This document shows positions 7,468 through 14,750 of a stretch of DNA of 24,817 nt, in pieces. The stretch is from GCA-002282575 sp964606405 (GTDB taxonomy: Bacteria > Pseudomonadota > Gammaproteobacteria > Thiomicrospirales > Thiomicrospiraceae). The notes under the pieces were generated by a model, which saw only the letters and a list, made by a program, of their open reading frames with translations, searched no databases and had not been told where the DNA came from. The first letter of the stretch is position 1. Each line of letters begins with the position of its first letter. The position numbers were made by a program, and so were the translations under genes. The stretch is from contig CAZSGH010000039.1 of NCBI GenBank assembly GCA_964606405.1, forward strand, positions 1-24,817. The letters run 5' to 3'.

Positions 7468-7624
7468 CTAGGGAAGGTCTGAAAAATACGGCTTTCGCCT
7501 TTTTTCAGGCTTCCCAACTTGTTTTTTGGTTGGTGGAAGGGTTGTTATCAATGGGTTAGAAGTTGAAAATGTGCATCCCTTCCCCCAAGCCCCCAACCCG
7601 TTGCATTTTTCAGATATTCCCTAG
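7468..7624 (+). repeat. Intergenic repeat family, copy 4 (between convergent apt and dgt)
   Basis: Best-preserved copy, 157 bp. The terminal inverted repeats are CTAGGGAAggTCTGAAAAAT on the left and the complement of ATTTTTCAGAtaTTCCCTAG on the right, 18 of 20 matching. The left hairpin is GGGAAGGTCTGAAAAA with TTTTTTCAGGCTTCCC and an inner GGC-tttc-GCC clamp. The second stem is GGTGGAAGGG with CCCTTCCCCC. C-tracts at 7577-7599 give a GGG/GGGGG/GGGGG/GGG quadruplex motif on the minus strand. It begins 8 nt after the apt stop and ends 8 nt before the dgt stop, an ideal place for a bidirectional terminator. Confidence 0.9.
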
Positions 7625-7632
7625 CGTTAGCA

Positions 7633-8991
7633 TTACAACCGATCGAAAATAGAACCATAATAGGGGCTAAACAACTTAGCATAAAGTCGCGTTGCATAAT
7701 CATCGCTCATGCCCGATACATAGTCACACAACAAGCGCATGCGTTGCTGCTCGTTTTTAGCAGCATCCATGCGCGCCAAGGTTTTGCGTGGCAATAGTCG
7801 CTCTGGATTAGCCAGCAACACACGAAACAACTCCATCACCATCACCTGCCCCTTGTATTCGAAGGACTTTACTTCGGGAATACTGATGACATAATCCCAC
7901 ACAAAACCTTTTAATACCGCTAAAGCTGCTGCCGCCTCTGGCTGCATATCGACCTGACAGCGCAACAAAGGGTGCTCAAAGTCGTTTAATTCGTGTAACT
8001 GCGTGGCAGTAATAAACGCCCCGACCAAATGGCTAATACCTCGTTTACGTGCCCGAGAACTCCCTTCAAATAACCATTGTGTAATTTCTTGCGCATCGAA
8101 CAAGCCACACTGCGTAAACGCTGGTTTGCTCATGACTTCTTCTTGCCACAATGCTTTGCTAATCATCTCCATCGCAATGGCATCTTCTAAATCGTGTACG
8201 CCGTAGGCAATATCGTCGGCAATATCCATAATCGACGTATCTAACGCGTGGAAGCGTGAACGCCCATGCAGACCATCCCGCACTTGATGCTGCGTAAACA
8301 GCGTTTGATCCGACACTGAAAAAGGCGATAACACCCAAGATCGCACATCGCTTTCTTCATCAAAAATTGATTTTGGTGGATACCAAGGCTTCATATCTAG
8401 GGTTCTAAAGTCGTGATCTTGCTTAAGACAGGCTTGCTGATAGTCATCATCAGTACGCATGACTTCTGAATAAGTAACAGGATATTTGAGCACGCCTAAT
8501 ACAGCACGACGGGTTAAGTCTTGTCCATGCTCAACACTATGCTCACCCAAGCGCGATAAAATTCGTAACGTCTGCCCATTGCCTTCAAAGCCACCTGCAT
8601 TACGCATCATAAAGTTAAGCGCCACCTCGCCACCATGCCCAAATGGTGGATGACCAATATCATGTGCCATACAAATGGCTTCGATTAAGTAAGCGCTCGG
8701 TAGCCAAGGGGTGCAGACTTTACAATCGGTATTGCGCTGTAAATACTCCACAATGCCTGAGCCAATTTGTGCCACTTCTAATGAGTGGGTTAAGCGCGTG
8801 CGATAAAAGTCACTTTCGTGCAATCCCAATACCTGTGTTTTGGCTTGCAAACGACGAAAAGAAGCCGAGTGAATAATGCGCGAACGATCACGGGCATAGC
8901 CATCGCGTGTTTGGGGGGTAATCTCACGCGGAACGCCCCAGCTACGGCGCTCTGTCCAAATCGGTAACGAGGTTTGTGAATCGTGGGGCAT
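7633..8991 (-). CDS. dgt: dGTP triphosphohydrolase-like HD phosphohydrolase
   Basis: Member of the Dgt family of HD-superfamily enzymes that hydrolyse dNTPs (classically dGTP) to the nucleoside and triphosphate, trimming the dNTP pool. With ATG 8991 the protein has 452 residues. It shows SASFRRLQAKTQVLGL, RTRLTHSLEVAQIG with the first metal ligand His69, CMAHDIGHPPFGHGGE with the His110-Asp111 pair, and MDIADDIAYGVHDLEDAI with a later Asp ligand. A GTG at 9021 would add ten residues (QYFTIASHI) that do not look conserved. Neither start has a strong ribosome binding site. The start region lies back to back with proS, so the divergent promoters must overlap. The gene is convergent with apt. Close paralogues with other dNTP preferences exist, so specificity is inferred. 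Confidence 0.9.
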   Translation of the reverse strand: MPHDSQTSLPIWTERRSWGVPREITPQTRDGYARDRSRIIHSASFRRLQAKTQVLGLHESDFYRTRLTHSLEVAQIGSGIVEYLQRNTDCKVCTPWLPSAYLIEAICMAHDIGHPPFGHGGEVALNFMMRNAGGFEGNGQTLRILSRLGEHSVEHGQDLTRRAVLGVLKYPVTYSEVMRTDDDYQQACLKQDHDFRTLDMKPWYPPKSIFDEESDVRSWVLSPFSVSDQTLFTQHQVRDGLHGRSRFHALDTSIMDIADDIAYGVHDLEDAIAMEMISKALWQEEVMSKPAFTQCGLFDAQEITQWLFEGSSRARKRGISHLVGAFITATQLHELNDFEHPLLRCQVDMQPEAAAALAVLKGFVWDYVISIPEVKSFEYKGQVMVMELFRVLLANPERLLPRKTLARMDAAKNEQQRMRLLCDYVSGMSDDYATRLYAKLFSPYYGSIFDRL

Positions 8992-9054
8992 GATGTGGCT
9001 CGCTATGGTAAAATACTGCACATAGTTTAATTCATTTTATAGGTTCCACACACC

Positions 9055-10764
9055 ATGCGCGTTAGTCAAACCCTACTTTCTACACTTCGAGACACCCCAA
9101 GCGATGCTGCTGTTATCAGCCACCAACTTATGTTACGCGCAGGTATGATCCGTCCACTTGCTAACGGACTTTATACGTGGCTACCAATGGGCTTACGTGT
9201 GTTACGCAAGGTTGAACGCATTATCCGCGAAGAAATGGACAAATCTGGCGCGATGGAAGTGATGATGCCCGTGGTTCAACCTGCCGAATTATGGCAAGAA
9301 ACAGGTCGTTTCGATAAGTACGGCAAAGAATTATTACGCTTCAAAGACCGCCATGAGCGCGATTTTGTGCTCGGTCCAACGCACGAAGAAGTCATTACCG
9401 ATTTAGTGCGTCGAGAAATTCGCTCTTACAAGCAATTACCCGCTAACCTATACCAAGTACAAACCAAATTCCGTGATGAAATTCGCCCACGCTTTGGTGT
9501 CATGCGCTCGCGTGAATTCATTATGAAAGATGCCTACTCTTTCCATATCGATCAAGCCAGTTTGCAACAAACCTACGATGTCATGCACGCTACTTACTGT
9601 GCGATTTTTACCCGTTTAGGCTTGAATTTCCGTCCTGTTAAGGCTGACACAGGCAGTATTGGTGGTGACTCCTCACACGAATTCCACGTATTGGCAGATT
9701 CTGGTGAAGATGCCATTGCCTTCTCGACAGAGAGCGACTATGCCGCCAACGTCGAGTTAGCCCCTGCTTTAGCACCGACAACACCGCGCGCTGCTGCAAC
9801 ACAAGCTATGGCGAAAGTGCATACACCCAAAGTGAAAAGTATCGAAGAAGTGTCTGCCTTTTTAAATGTGCCAGCTAGCCAGTGCTTAAAAACATTGATT
9901 GTACAAGGAACCGATACGCCAGCTGTTGCCCTCGTGCTTCGCGGCGATCACACCTTAAACGAGATTAAAGTCGAAAAACTACCGCAAATTGCTATCCCCA
10001 TGACGTTTGTATCCGAAGCTGATGTCTTAGCGATTACAGGCGCAGCAGTTGGTAGTTTAGGCGTGATTGGTCTGAATATTCCGATGATTGTCGATTACAG
10101 CGCAGCGCACGCGAGCGATTTTGTTTGTGGTGCTAACGATAGCGACCATCACCTAACAGGGGTAAACTGGGGACGCGATTGTGCCGAACCCACCATCACT
10201 GCCGATTTGCGCGACGTGGTAGAAGGCGATCCCAGCCCTTGCGGTGCAGGCGAAATTCGTATTGCACGTGGTATCGAAGTCGGACATATTTTTCAACTGG
10301 GCAAAACCTATTCGGAAGCAATGAACTGTACTGTCTTGAATGAAGACAGCAAAGCAACGGTGTTAGAAATGGGCTGTTATGGCATTGGCGTCACACGCGT
10401 GGTCGCCTCTGCTATTGAGCAAAATAACGACAGCAAAGGCATTATGTGGCCCGATGCGATTGCGCCTTACACCGTATCAGTTATCCCGATGATGATGCAC
10501 AAATCACCCCGTGTACAAGAAGCTGCTGAAAAGCTCGTAGCCGAATTAGAAGCCGCAGGCATCGATGTGTTGTTTGATGATCGTAACGAGCGCCCAGGGG
10601 TGATGTTTGCCGATGCGGAGCTAATTGGTATCCCCCATCGTTTAGTCATTGGCGAGCGCGGCTTAGACGCGGGTACAATCGAGTACAAACACCGTCGCGC
10701 CGAAGCACCAGAAAGCTGGTCGTTTGATGATATTGTCGGACAGCTAAAAGCGAGACTTTCTTAA
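9055..10764 (+). CDS. proS: Prolyl-tRNA synthetase
   Basis: Class II aminoacyl-tRNA synthetase of the bacterial type, 569 residues, the normal length. The N-terminal core contains SHQLMLRAGMIRPLANGLYTW (shortened: LMLRAGMIRPLANGLY) and the motif 2 region KFRDEIRPRFGVMRSREF. The inserted editing (INS) domain spans roughly residues 225-400 with ASQCLKTLIVQG and LRGDHTLNEIK, which hydrolyses mischarged Ala-tRNA(Pro). Motif 3 is in GCYGIGVTRVVASAIEQ, followed by the anticodon-binding domain (APYTVSVIPMM, GIDVLFDDRNERPGVMFADA). ATG 9055 has only a weak upstream AGG. It is divergent from dgt and followed by an 80-bp hairpin element. Confidence 0.97.
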   Translation: MRVSQTLLSTLRDTPSDAAVISHQLMLRAGMIRPLANGLYTWLPMGLRVLRKVERIIREEMDKSGAMEVMMPVVQPAELWQETGRFDKYGKELLRFKDRHERDFVLGPTHEEVITDLVRREIRSYKQLPANLYQVQTKFRDEIRPRFGVMRSREFIMKDAYSFHIDQASLQQTYDVMHATYCAIFTRLGLNFRPVKADTGSIGGDSSHEFHVLADSGEDAIAFSTESDYAANVELAPALAPTTPRAAATQAMAKVHTPKVKSIEEVSAFLNVPASQCLKTLIVQGTDTPAVALVLRGDHTLNEIKVEKLPQIAIPMTFVSEADVLAITGAAVGSLGVIGLNIPMIVDYSAAHASDFVCGANDSDHHLTGVNWGRDCAEPTITADLRDVVEGDPSPCGAGEIRIARGIEVGHIFQLGKTYSEAMNCTVLNEDSKATVLEMGCYGIGVTRVVASAIEQNNDSKGIMWPDAIAPYTVSVIPMMMHKSPRVQEAAEKLVAELEAAGIDVLFDDRNERPGVMFADAELIGIPHRLVIGERGLDAGTIEYKHRRAEAPESWSFDDIVGQLKARLS

Positions 10765-10769
10765 CTAAA

Positions 10770-10869
10770 CACTCAGAATGAGGTAAAGAAAGACCTAAAT
10801 GCACATAAAAAAATCAATGCACGCTTCGTTAATGCATTTTAAGTCAGTTTTTAGAGGTTCACTCAGAAT
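10770..10869 (+). repeat. Hairpin element after proS flanked by 10-bp direct repeats
   Basis: CACTCAGAAT occurs at 10770-10779 and again at 10860-10869. The 80 bases between contain an AATGCA/TGCATT hairpin around CGCTTCGTTAA. Read on the minus strand, the element starts AACCTCTAAAAACTG and ends GCATTTAGGTCTTTC, resembling the left hairpin of the main repeat family (half copy: ACCTCTAAAAACTGC and GTTTTTAGGCTTTCC). It starts shortly after the proS stop and is probably its terminator. The direct repeats could be a target duplication. Confidence 0.6.
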
Positions 10870-10885
10870 CAAAAAAGACTATAAT
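10858..10885 (+). promoter_or_regulatory. Likely sigma70 promoter of purM
   Basis: A perfect -10 box TATAAT at 10880-10885 lies 16 bp after TTCACT (10858-10863, 4 of 6 to TTGACA). The start point would be near 10892, giving a leader of about 37 nt to the purM ATG. The -35 box straddles the right edge of the 80-bp element. No PurR-type palindrome is visible. Confidence 0.55.
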
Positions 10886-10928
10886 AACAAGTTATGTAAT
10901 AAATACTGAAAGTCAAAGGAATTTTTGT

Positions 10929-11963
10929 ATGACAACTCCATTGAGTTATAAAGACGCTGGTGTGGATATTGACGCTGGTGAAGCCCTTGTCGATGCCATC
11001 AAACCCATTGCTAAAAGCACCTTGCGCCCAGAAGTGGTCGGTGGTTTAGGAGGCTTTGGGGCGTTATTTGCACTCGACATGAGTAAATACAAAAACCCAG
11101 TATTGGTTTCTGGCACAGACGGTGTTGGCACAAAACTGCGTTTAGCAATCGATGCTGGCAAACATGATACGGTCGGTATCGACTTAGTGGCAATGTGCGT
11201 TAATGACCTAATCGTACAAGGTGCAGAACCATTATTCTTTTTAGACTACTATGCCACAGGCAAGTTAGAAGTTCCTGTTGCTCGTGATGTTATTGCTGGT
11301 ATTGGTGAAGGCTGCCGTCAGGCTGGCTGCGCCCTAATTGGTGGTGAAACCGCCGAAATGCCAGGCATGTACCATAGCGGTGATTACGATCTCGCTGGTT
11401 TTGCTGTGGGTATTGCCGAGCGCGACCAACTGATTGATGGCACAAGCATCAAACCAGACGATGTTATTCTGGGTATTCAGTCTTCTGGCGTTCACTCGAA
11501 CGGTTATTCGTTGGTGCGTAAAATCATCGAGCGTAGTGGCATTGCTTTAACGGATGCCTTTGATGGCGCGACTTATAAAGATGCCCTACTCGCACCAACC
11601 AAAATCTACATTAAGCCATTACTGTCGTTAATTAAAGCGGTTACCGTTAAAGGCTTAGTCCATATTACGGGCGGTGGCTTGCTCGAAAATATTCCTCGTG
11701 TGTTACCTGCTAACGTGGTTGCCAAAATTGATCACACCACATGGCAACGTCCTGCCATTTTTGATTGGTTGCAAGCACAAGGTCAGGTCGAGTTCAAAGA
11801 GATGCACCGCACCTTTAACTGCGGTATTGGCATGATTGTTGTGGTCAATGCACAAGATGCGGCAGCGGCAAAAGCACACTTAGAAGCACAAGGTGAAACC
11901 GTCTTTACCATCGGTAGCATTCGTGCGCGCGTTGGCGATGAGCATCAGGTTGAATTGCTTTAA
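10929..11963 (+). CDS. purM: Phosphoribosylformylglycinamidine cyclo-ligase (AIR synthetase)
   Basis: Fifth step of de novo purine synthesis: ATP-dependent closure of FGAM to aminoimidazole ribonucleotide. The 344-residue protein starts SYKDAGVDIDAGEALVDAI and shows VSGTDGVGTKLRLAID, GIDLVAMCVNDLIVQGAEP, LIGGETAEMPGMY, GIQSSGVHSNGYSLVR, HITGGGLLENIPRVLP and FNCGIGMIVVV, the full PurM signature set. Ribosome binding site AAGGA sits at 10916-10920, about 9 nt before the ATG. A good promoter lies just upstream. purN follows, but the two are separated by the 67-bp repeat element instead of the tight coupling common in gammaproteobacteria. Confidence 0.97.
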   Translation: MTTPLSYKDAGVDIDAGEALVDAIKPIAKSTLRPEVVGGLGGFGALFALDMSKYKNPVLVSGTDGVGTKLRLAIDAGKHDTVGIDLVAMCVNDLIVQGAEPLFFLDYYATGKLEVPVARDVIAGIGEGCRQAGCALIGGETAEMPGMYHSGDYDLAGFAVGIAERDQLIDGTSIKPDDVILGIQSSGVHSNGYSLVRKIIERSGIALTDAFDGATYKDALLAPTKIYIKPLLSLIKAVTVKGLVHITGGGLLENIPRVLPANVVAKIDHTTWQRPAIFDWLQAQGQVEFKEMHRTFNCGIGMIVVVNAQDAAAAKAHLEAQGETVFTIGSIRARVGDEHQVELL

Positions 11964-11987
11964 GCCATCTCTAATAACGCATCTTTT

Positions 11988-12055
11988 CGTCATCCTCGCG
12001 CATGCGGGGATCCATAAAACCAATAAGATAGATTCCCGCTTTCGCGGGAATGACG
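11988..12055 (-). repeat. 67-bp double-hairpin element with dRS3-like core, copy 2 (inverted)
   Basis: Reverse-orientation copy of 6831-6897, with differences concentrated in the spacer between the hairpins. The dRS3-like 20-mer ATTCCCGCTTTCGCGGGAAT is at 12032-12051. It is bracketed by CATCTCTAATAAC (from about 11968) and GTTTTTTAGAGGTG (from about 12056), which are complementary and resemble the left hairpin of the main repeat family, so it looks inserted into the loop of an older hairpin. It separates purM from purN. Confidence 0.85.
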
Positions 12056-12079
12056 GTTTTTTAGAGGTGTCCTTTGCTT

Positions 12080-12721
12080 ATGTTTCAAATAGCAGTATTA
12101 GTTTCGGGATCAGGGTCTAACCTACAAGCCCTCATCGACAACCAACAGCGATACGGTTACCGTATCGCTGTTGTCTTATCGAATAGTGCTGATGCCTACG
12201 GATTAGTGCGTGCGCAACAAGCAGGCATTCCAACCTGCATCGTTAATCATAAAGACTATGATGGACGCGAGGCATTCGAGCAAGCCATGATTGCTGCACT
12301 CGATGCCTACTCACCTAATTGTGTGGTATTGGCTGGGTTCATGCGCATTTTAACTCCTGTTTTTATCAATCATTATGCAGGAAAAATGCTTAATATCCAC
12401 CCCTCTTTATTACCAAAATTCAAAGGATTGCATACGCATGCAAGAGCCATTGAAGAAAAAGAGACAGAGCATGGTGCCAGTGTTCACTTTGTCACAGCCG
12501 AATTAGATGGTGGTACTGTCATTGCTCAAGGTCGCGTACCTGTTTTAACTGATGACACCCCTGAATTGTTAGCAAAACGCGTACTCACCGTTGAGCATCA
12601 ACTCTATCCTGCTGTTGTGGCGGGCTTGGTGAAAGGCATCATTAGCTTACCACCACAAGTGAGCATTGCTGGCATTCCTGCACCCATTGATTGTCCACTC
12701 TTACTCGAAAAGGTTGCTTAA
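12080..12721 (+). CDS. purN: Phosphoribosylglycinamide formyltransferase (GART)
   Basis: Third step of purine synthesis: transfer of a formyl group from 10-formyl-THF to GAR, so it uses the folate cofactor that folD further along the window helps make. The 213-residue protein begins MFQIAVLVSGSGSNLQALID with the phosphate-binding loop SGSGSN, then VVLAGFMRILTPVF, the active-site segment NIHPSLLPKFKGLHTHARAI (catalytic Asn and His), and ASVHFVTAELDGG with the catalytic Asp. ATG 12080 gives the family-like start; TTG 12074 in frame would place AGAGG (12063-12067) at a better spacing of 6 nt, so the start is not certain. The stop is one base before the dcd ATG. Confidence 0.95.
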   Translation: MFQIAVLVSGSGSNLQALIDNQQRYGYRIAVVLSNSADAYGLVRAQQAGIPTCIVNHKDYDGREAFEQAMIAALDAYSPNCVVLAGFMRILTPVFINHYAGKMLNIHPSLLPKFKGLHTHARAIEEKETEHGASVHFVTAELDGGTVIAQGRVPVLTDDTPELLAKRVLTVEHQLYPAVVAGLVKGIISLPPQVSIAGIPAPIDCPLLLEKVA

Positions 12722-12722
12722 C

Positions 12723-13304
12723 ATGCGCTTATCCGATAGCGACATTGAAGCCGCTCTGGCTTCTGGTTACCTGAACATTACACCAACACCCGATGTCAGC
12801 AAAATCAAAGGCATTAGCGTTGATTTGCGTTTGGGGCATCAGTTCCGCGTGTTCACCGATCATAACACGGGATTTATCGACTTGTCTGGGCAGAAGAAAG
12901 ACCTCGAAAACACCATGAACCGCATTATGGGGTCGGAAATTAATTTAAGCGAAGATGAGGTTTTTTATCTGCACCCAGGTGAATTAGCACTCGCTAGTAC
13001 CCTAGAAAGCGTAACCATTCCCGACGACCTCGTTGGCTGGTTAGATGGGCGTTCTAGTCTCGCTCGCTTAGGGCTGATGGTACATGTTACCGCGCATCGC
13101 ATCGATCCAGGCTGGAGTGGTCAAATTGTGCTAGAAATGCACAACATGGGCAAATTGCCACTCGGTTTACGCCCAGGCATGGATATTTGCGCCATTAACT
13201 TTGAAACCATGACTAGCCCTGCTGCGCGTCCTTACCATAAGCGTGCCGATGCCAAGTACAAAAATCAGACCGGCGCTGTTGCCAGCCGTATCGATCAAGA
13301 CTAA
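12723..13304 (+). CDS. dcd: dCTP deaminase
   Basis: Deaminates dCTP to dUTP, the main source of dUMP for thymidylate synthesis in gammaproteobacteria. The 193-residue length equals E. coli Dcd, and long stretches match the family from memory: YLHPGELALA, LVGWLDGRSSLARLGLMVH, HRIDPGWSGQIVLE (catalytic Glu), GKLPLGLRPGM and the C-terminal DAKYKNQTGAVASRIDQD lid. ATG 12723 follows the purN stop by one base, with AAGGTT at 12709-12714 as ribosome binding site, so purN and dcd are translationally linked. The half copy of the repeat family begins at its stop codon. Confidence 0.97.
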   Translation: MRLSDSDIEAALASGYLNITPTPDVSKIKGISVDLRLGHQFRVFTDHNTGFIDLSGQKKDLENTMNRIMGSEINLSEDEVFYLHPGELALASTLESVTIPDDLVGWLDGRSSLARLGLMVHVTAHRIDPGWSGQIVLEMHNMGKLPLGLRPGMDICAINFETMTSPAARPYHKRADAKYKNQTGAVASRIDQD

Positions 13305-13360
13305 AAAACAAACTTGGAAAGCCTAAAAACGTGCGAAGTGCAGTTTTTAGAGGTTTCCAT
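13303..13360 (-). repeat. Intergenic repeat family, half copy (copy 6, minus orientation)
   Basis: Only the left half of the element is present, in reverse. On the minus strand it reads GGAAACCTCTAAAAACTGC, ACTTCGCAC, then GTTTTTAGGCTTTCC and AAGTTTGTTTTTTAG, closely matching the left half of copy 2. The second stem and C-tract half are missing. It abuts the dcd stop and lies between convergent dcd and gspF, so the terminator-like hairpin alone has been kept or inserted. Confidence 0.8.
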
Positions 13361-13366
13361 CAGTAC

Positions 13367-13513
13367 ACAACGCAAGATGCCAGCGCACTAGTTTGTAAAA
13401 CCGTCATGAGCTGGCAAGATTGCTAGGCGCAAGACTCGCAGACGCAAGCGCCTACATCAGTAGGTAACGCAGCGCGAGAATCACAGCAACAACGCAAGAT
13501 GACAGCGCAGTAG
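13367..13513. repeat. Structured intergenic element between dcd and gspF
   Basis: A 25-bp direct repeat (13367-13391 and 13489-13513, 23 of 25 identical) brackets about 97 bp. Inside, TAGGCGC (13424-13430) pairs perfectly with GCGCCTA (13448-13454), and a competing small hairpin CCTAC-ATCA-GTAGG occupies 13451-13464, sharing the CCTA bases. The element ends 4 nt before the gspF stop. No open reading frame of note. I do not recognise it; a dispersed non-coding repeat is likely. Confidence 0.6.
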
Positions 13514-13517
13514 GTTT

Positions 13518-14741
13518 TTAGCCGACCATTTGATTCATTGAAAAAATTGGTAATAGAATCGCCATCACAATCAACAACACTACCCCGCCCATGAGCACAA
13601 TCAGCATGGGTTCAACCAACTTGACCAAAGATGATGATAAGGTTTGCGTGCTCACTTCGTAATGTTGCGCCGCACGCCCCAACATATTAGCAAGCTGACC
13701 AGATGCCTCACCACTTTCAACCAAATAACGTACTAACGACGGAAAGACAGCAGCATTCATTAATGCTCTATGCAAGGGCACACCTTCGCGCACTTGCACC
13801 GACATATCCATCACCGCTTGTTTCATGGGCAATAACGTAACAACCTGTGCAGAAATTTTTAGCGCTTCCACTGCTGGCACGCCAGAACTTAACAACACCG
13901 ACAAGGTTCTTGCCCAGCGCGCGGTTGCGCCTTCTCGTAAGAGTCGCCCCATAACGGGTAAGCGCAACAGCAAGCTATGCCAGCGATATTTTACGGCATC
14001 GCGCATCATTAGCCACTTTACCAAAATAACCGCGATCAATAAGATGGCCAATAATAGTCCCCACCACTCGACTAACCAATTGCTCGTCGCAATCAATCCT
14101 CGCGTTAGCGGCGGTAATTCTTGCTTGAAATGGGTAAACATAGTGACCACTTTAGGTACAACGACCGTCAGCAAAAACACCACAATACCCAAAGACAGAG
14201 TGAGCATCATGGCAGGATAAAACATCGCACCACTCATCTGCGCCGCCACTTGCTCGCGCACCTCTAAAGAATCTGCCAAGCGCGACATCACCGCCACCAA
14301 GTTACCCGACTCCTCCCCAGCCGACAACATAGCAACGACATCATCGGGCAGTAAATAAGGTGCGGTTCTAAAAGCGGCTGCTAAGGTCTGACCTTCTTGC
14401 ACCCGCCCATGTACATGCGTCAGCAAGCGCCCAAGACGTTTGGTTTCGGCTTGCGCCGCCAAAATCGACAACACCTGTGCTAACGGCAAGCCGCCTTCAA
14501 GCAAGGTCGCCAGTTGTCGCGTTAGCAATACCAACTCTTTCAGCGGTAATTGCGCACGCCAAAAAGACACACTCAGCCAAGAACGAGACTGTGTTGCCGC
14601 ATTGTTCATCTCGGATAGGCTAAGCGGTGTTAAGCCTTGCGCACGCAAGCTTGAGCGTGCTGCAAAAGCCGAATCAGCCGTTAGCGTGCCTTGGGTGCGT
14701 TTACCGTCTGCGGATAGGGCTTGATAGTCAAAGCTGGGCAT
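13518..14741 (-). CDS. gspF: Type II secretion/type IV pilus-like inner membrane platform protein GspF
   Basis: Polytopic inner membrane protein that forms the assembly platform with GspE, GspL and GspM in type II secretion, or the equivalent PilC in pilus assembly. The 407 residues contain the start MPSFDYQALSADGKRTQGTL, two GSPII_F domains (LTRQLATLLEGGLPLAQVLS near 75, and WARTLSVLLSSGVPAVEALK near 275, with LSAGEESGNLVAVMSRLAD and LVESGEASGQLANMLGRAA), and three membrane helices at about 175-195, 225-245 and 380-402. The N-terminal form resembles GspF more than PilC. It stands alone here with no other secretion gene in the window. It follows nadE by 9 nt and its ribosome binding site (AAGGGGTGA) lies over the nadE stop. 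Confidence 0.88.
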   Translation of the reverse strand: MPSFDYQALSADGKRTQGTLTADSAFAARSSLRAQGLTPLSLSEMNNAATQSRSWLSVSFWRAQLPLKELVLLTRQLATLLEGGLPLAQVLSILAAQAETKRLGRLLTHVHGRVQEGQTLAAAFRTAPYLLPDDVVAMLSAGEESGNLVAVMSRLADSLEVREQVAAQMSGAMFYPAMMLTLSLGIVVFLLTVVVPKVVTMFTHFKQELPPLTRGLIATSNWLVEWWGLLLAILLIAVILVKWLMMRDAVKYRWHSLLLRLPVMGRLLREGATARWARTLSVLLSSGVPAVEALKISAQVVTLLPMKQAVMDMSVQVREGVPLHRALMNAAVFPSLVRYLVESGEASGQLANMLGRAAQHYEVSTQTLSSSLVKLVEPMLIVLMGGVVLLIVMAILLPIFSMNQMVG

Positions 14742-14750
14742 AAAAAACGA

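Noticed and set aside
11893..12120. Open frame reading through the purM end and the 67-bp repeat
   Set aside because: Its middle (AHAGIH...IDSRFRGNDG) is the well-known spurious translation of the dRS3-like repeat, not a protein.
12666..12722. N-terminal extension of dcd overlapping purN
   Set aside because: MRLSDSDIEAAL at 12723 is the conserved Dcd start and gives exactly 193 residues.
13367..13513. CRISPR array or tRNA between dcd and gspF
   Set aside because: There are only two repeat units with no regular spacers, and no cloverleaf with T-loop GTTCRA-like sequence can be drawn.
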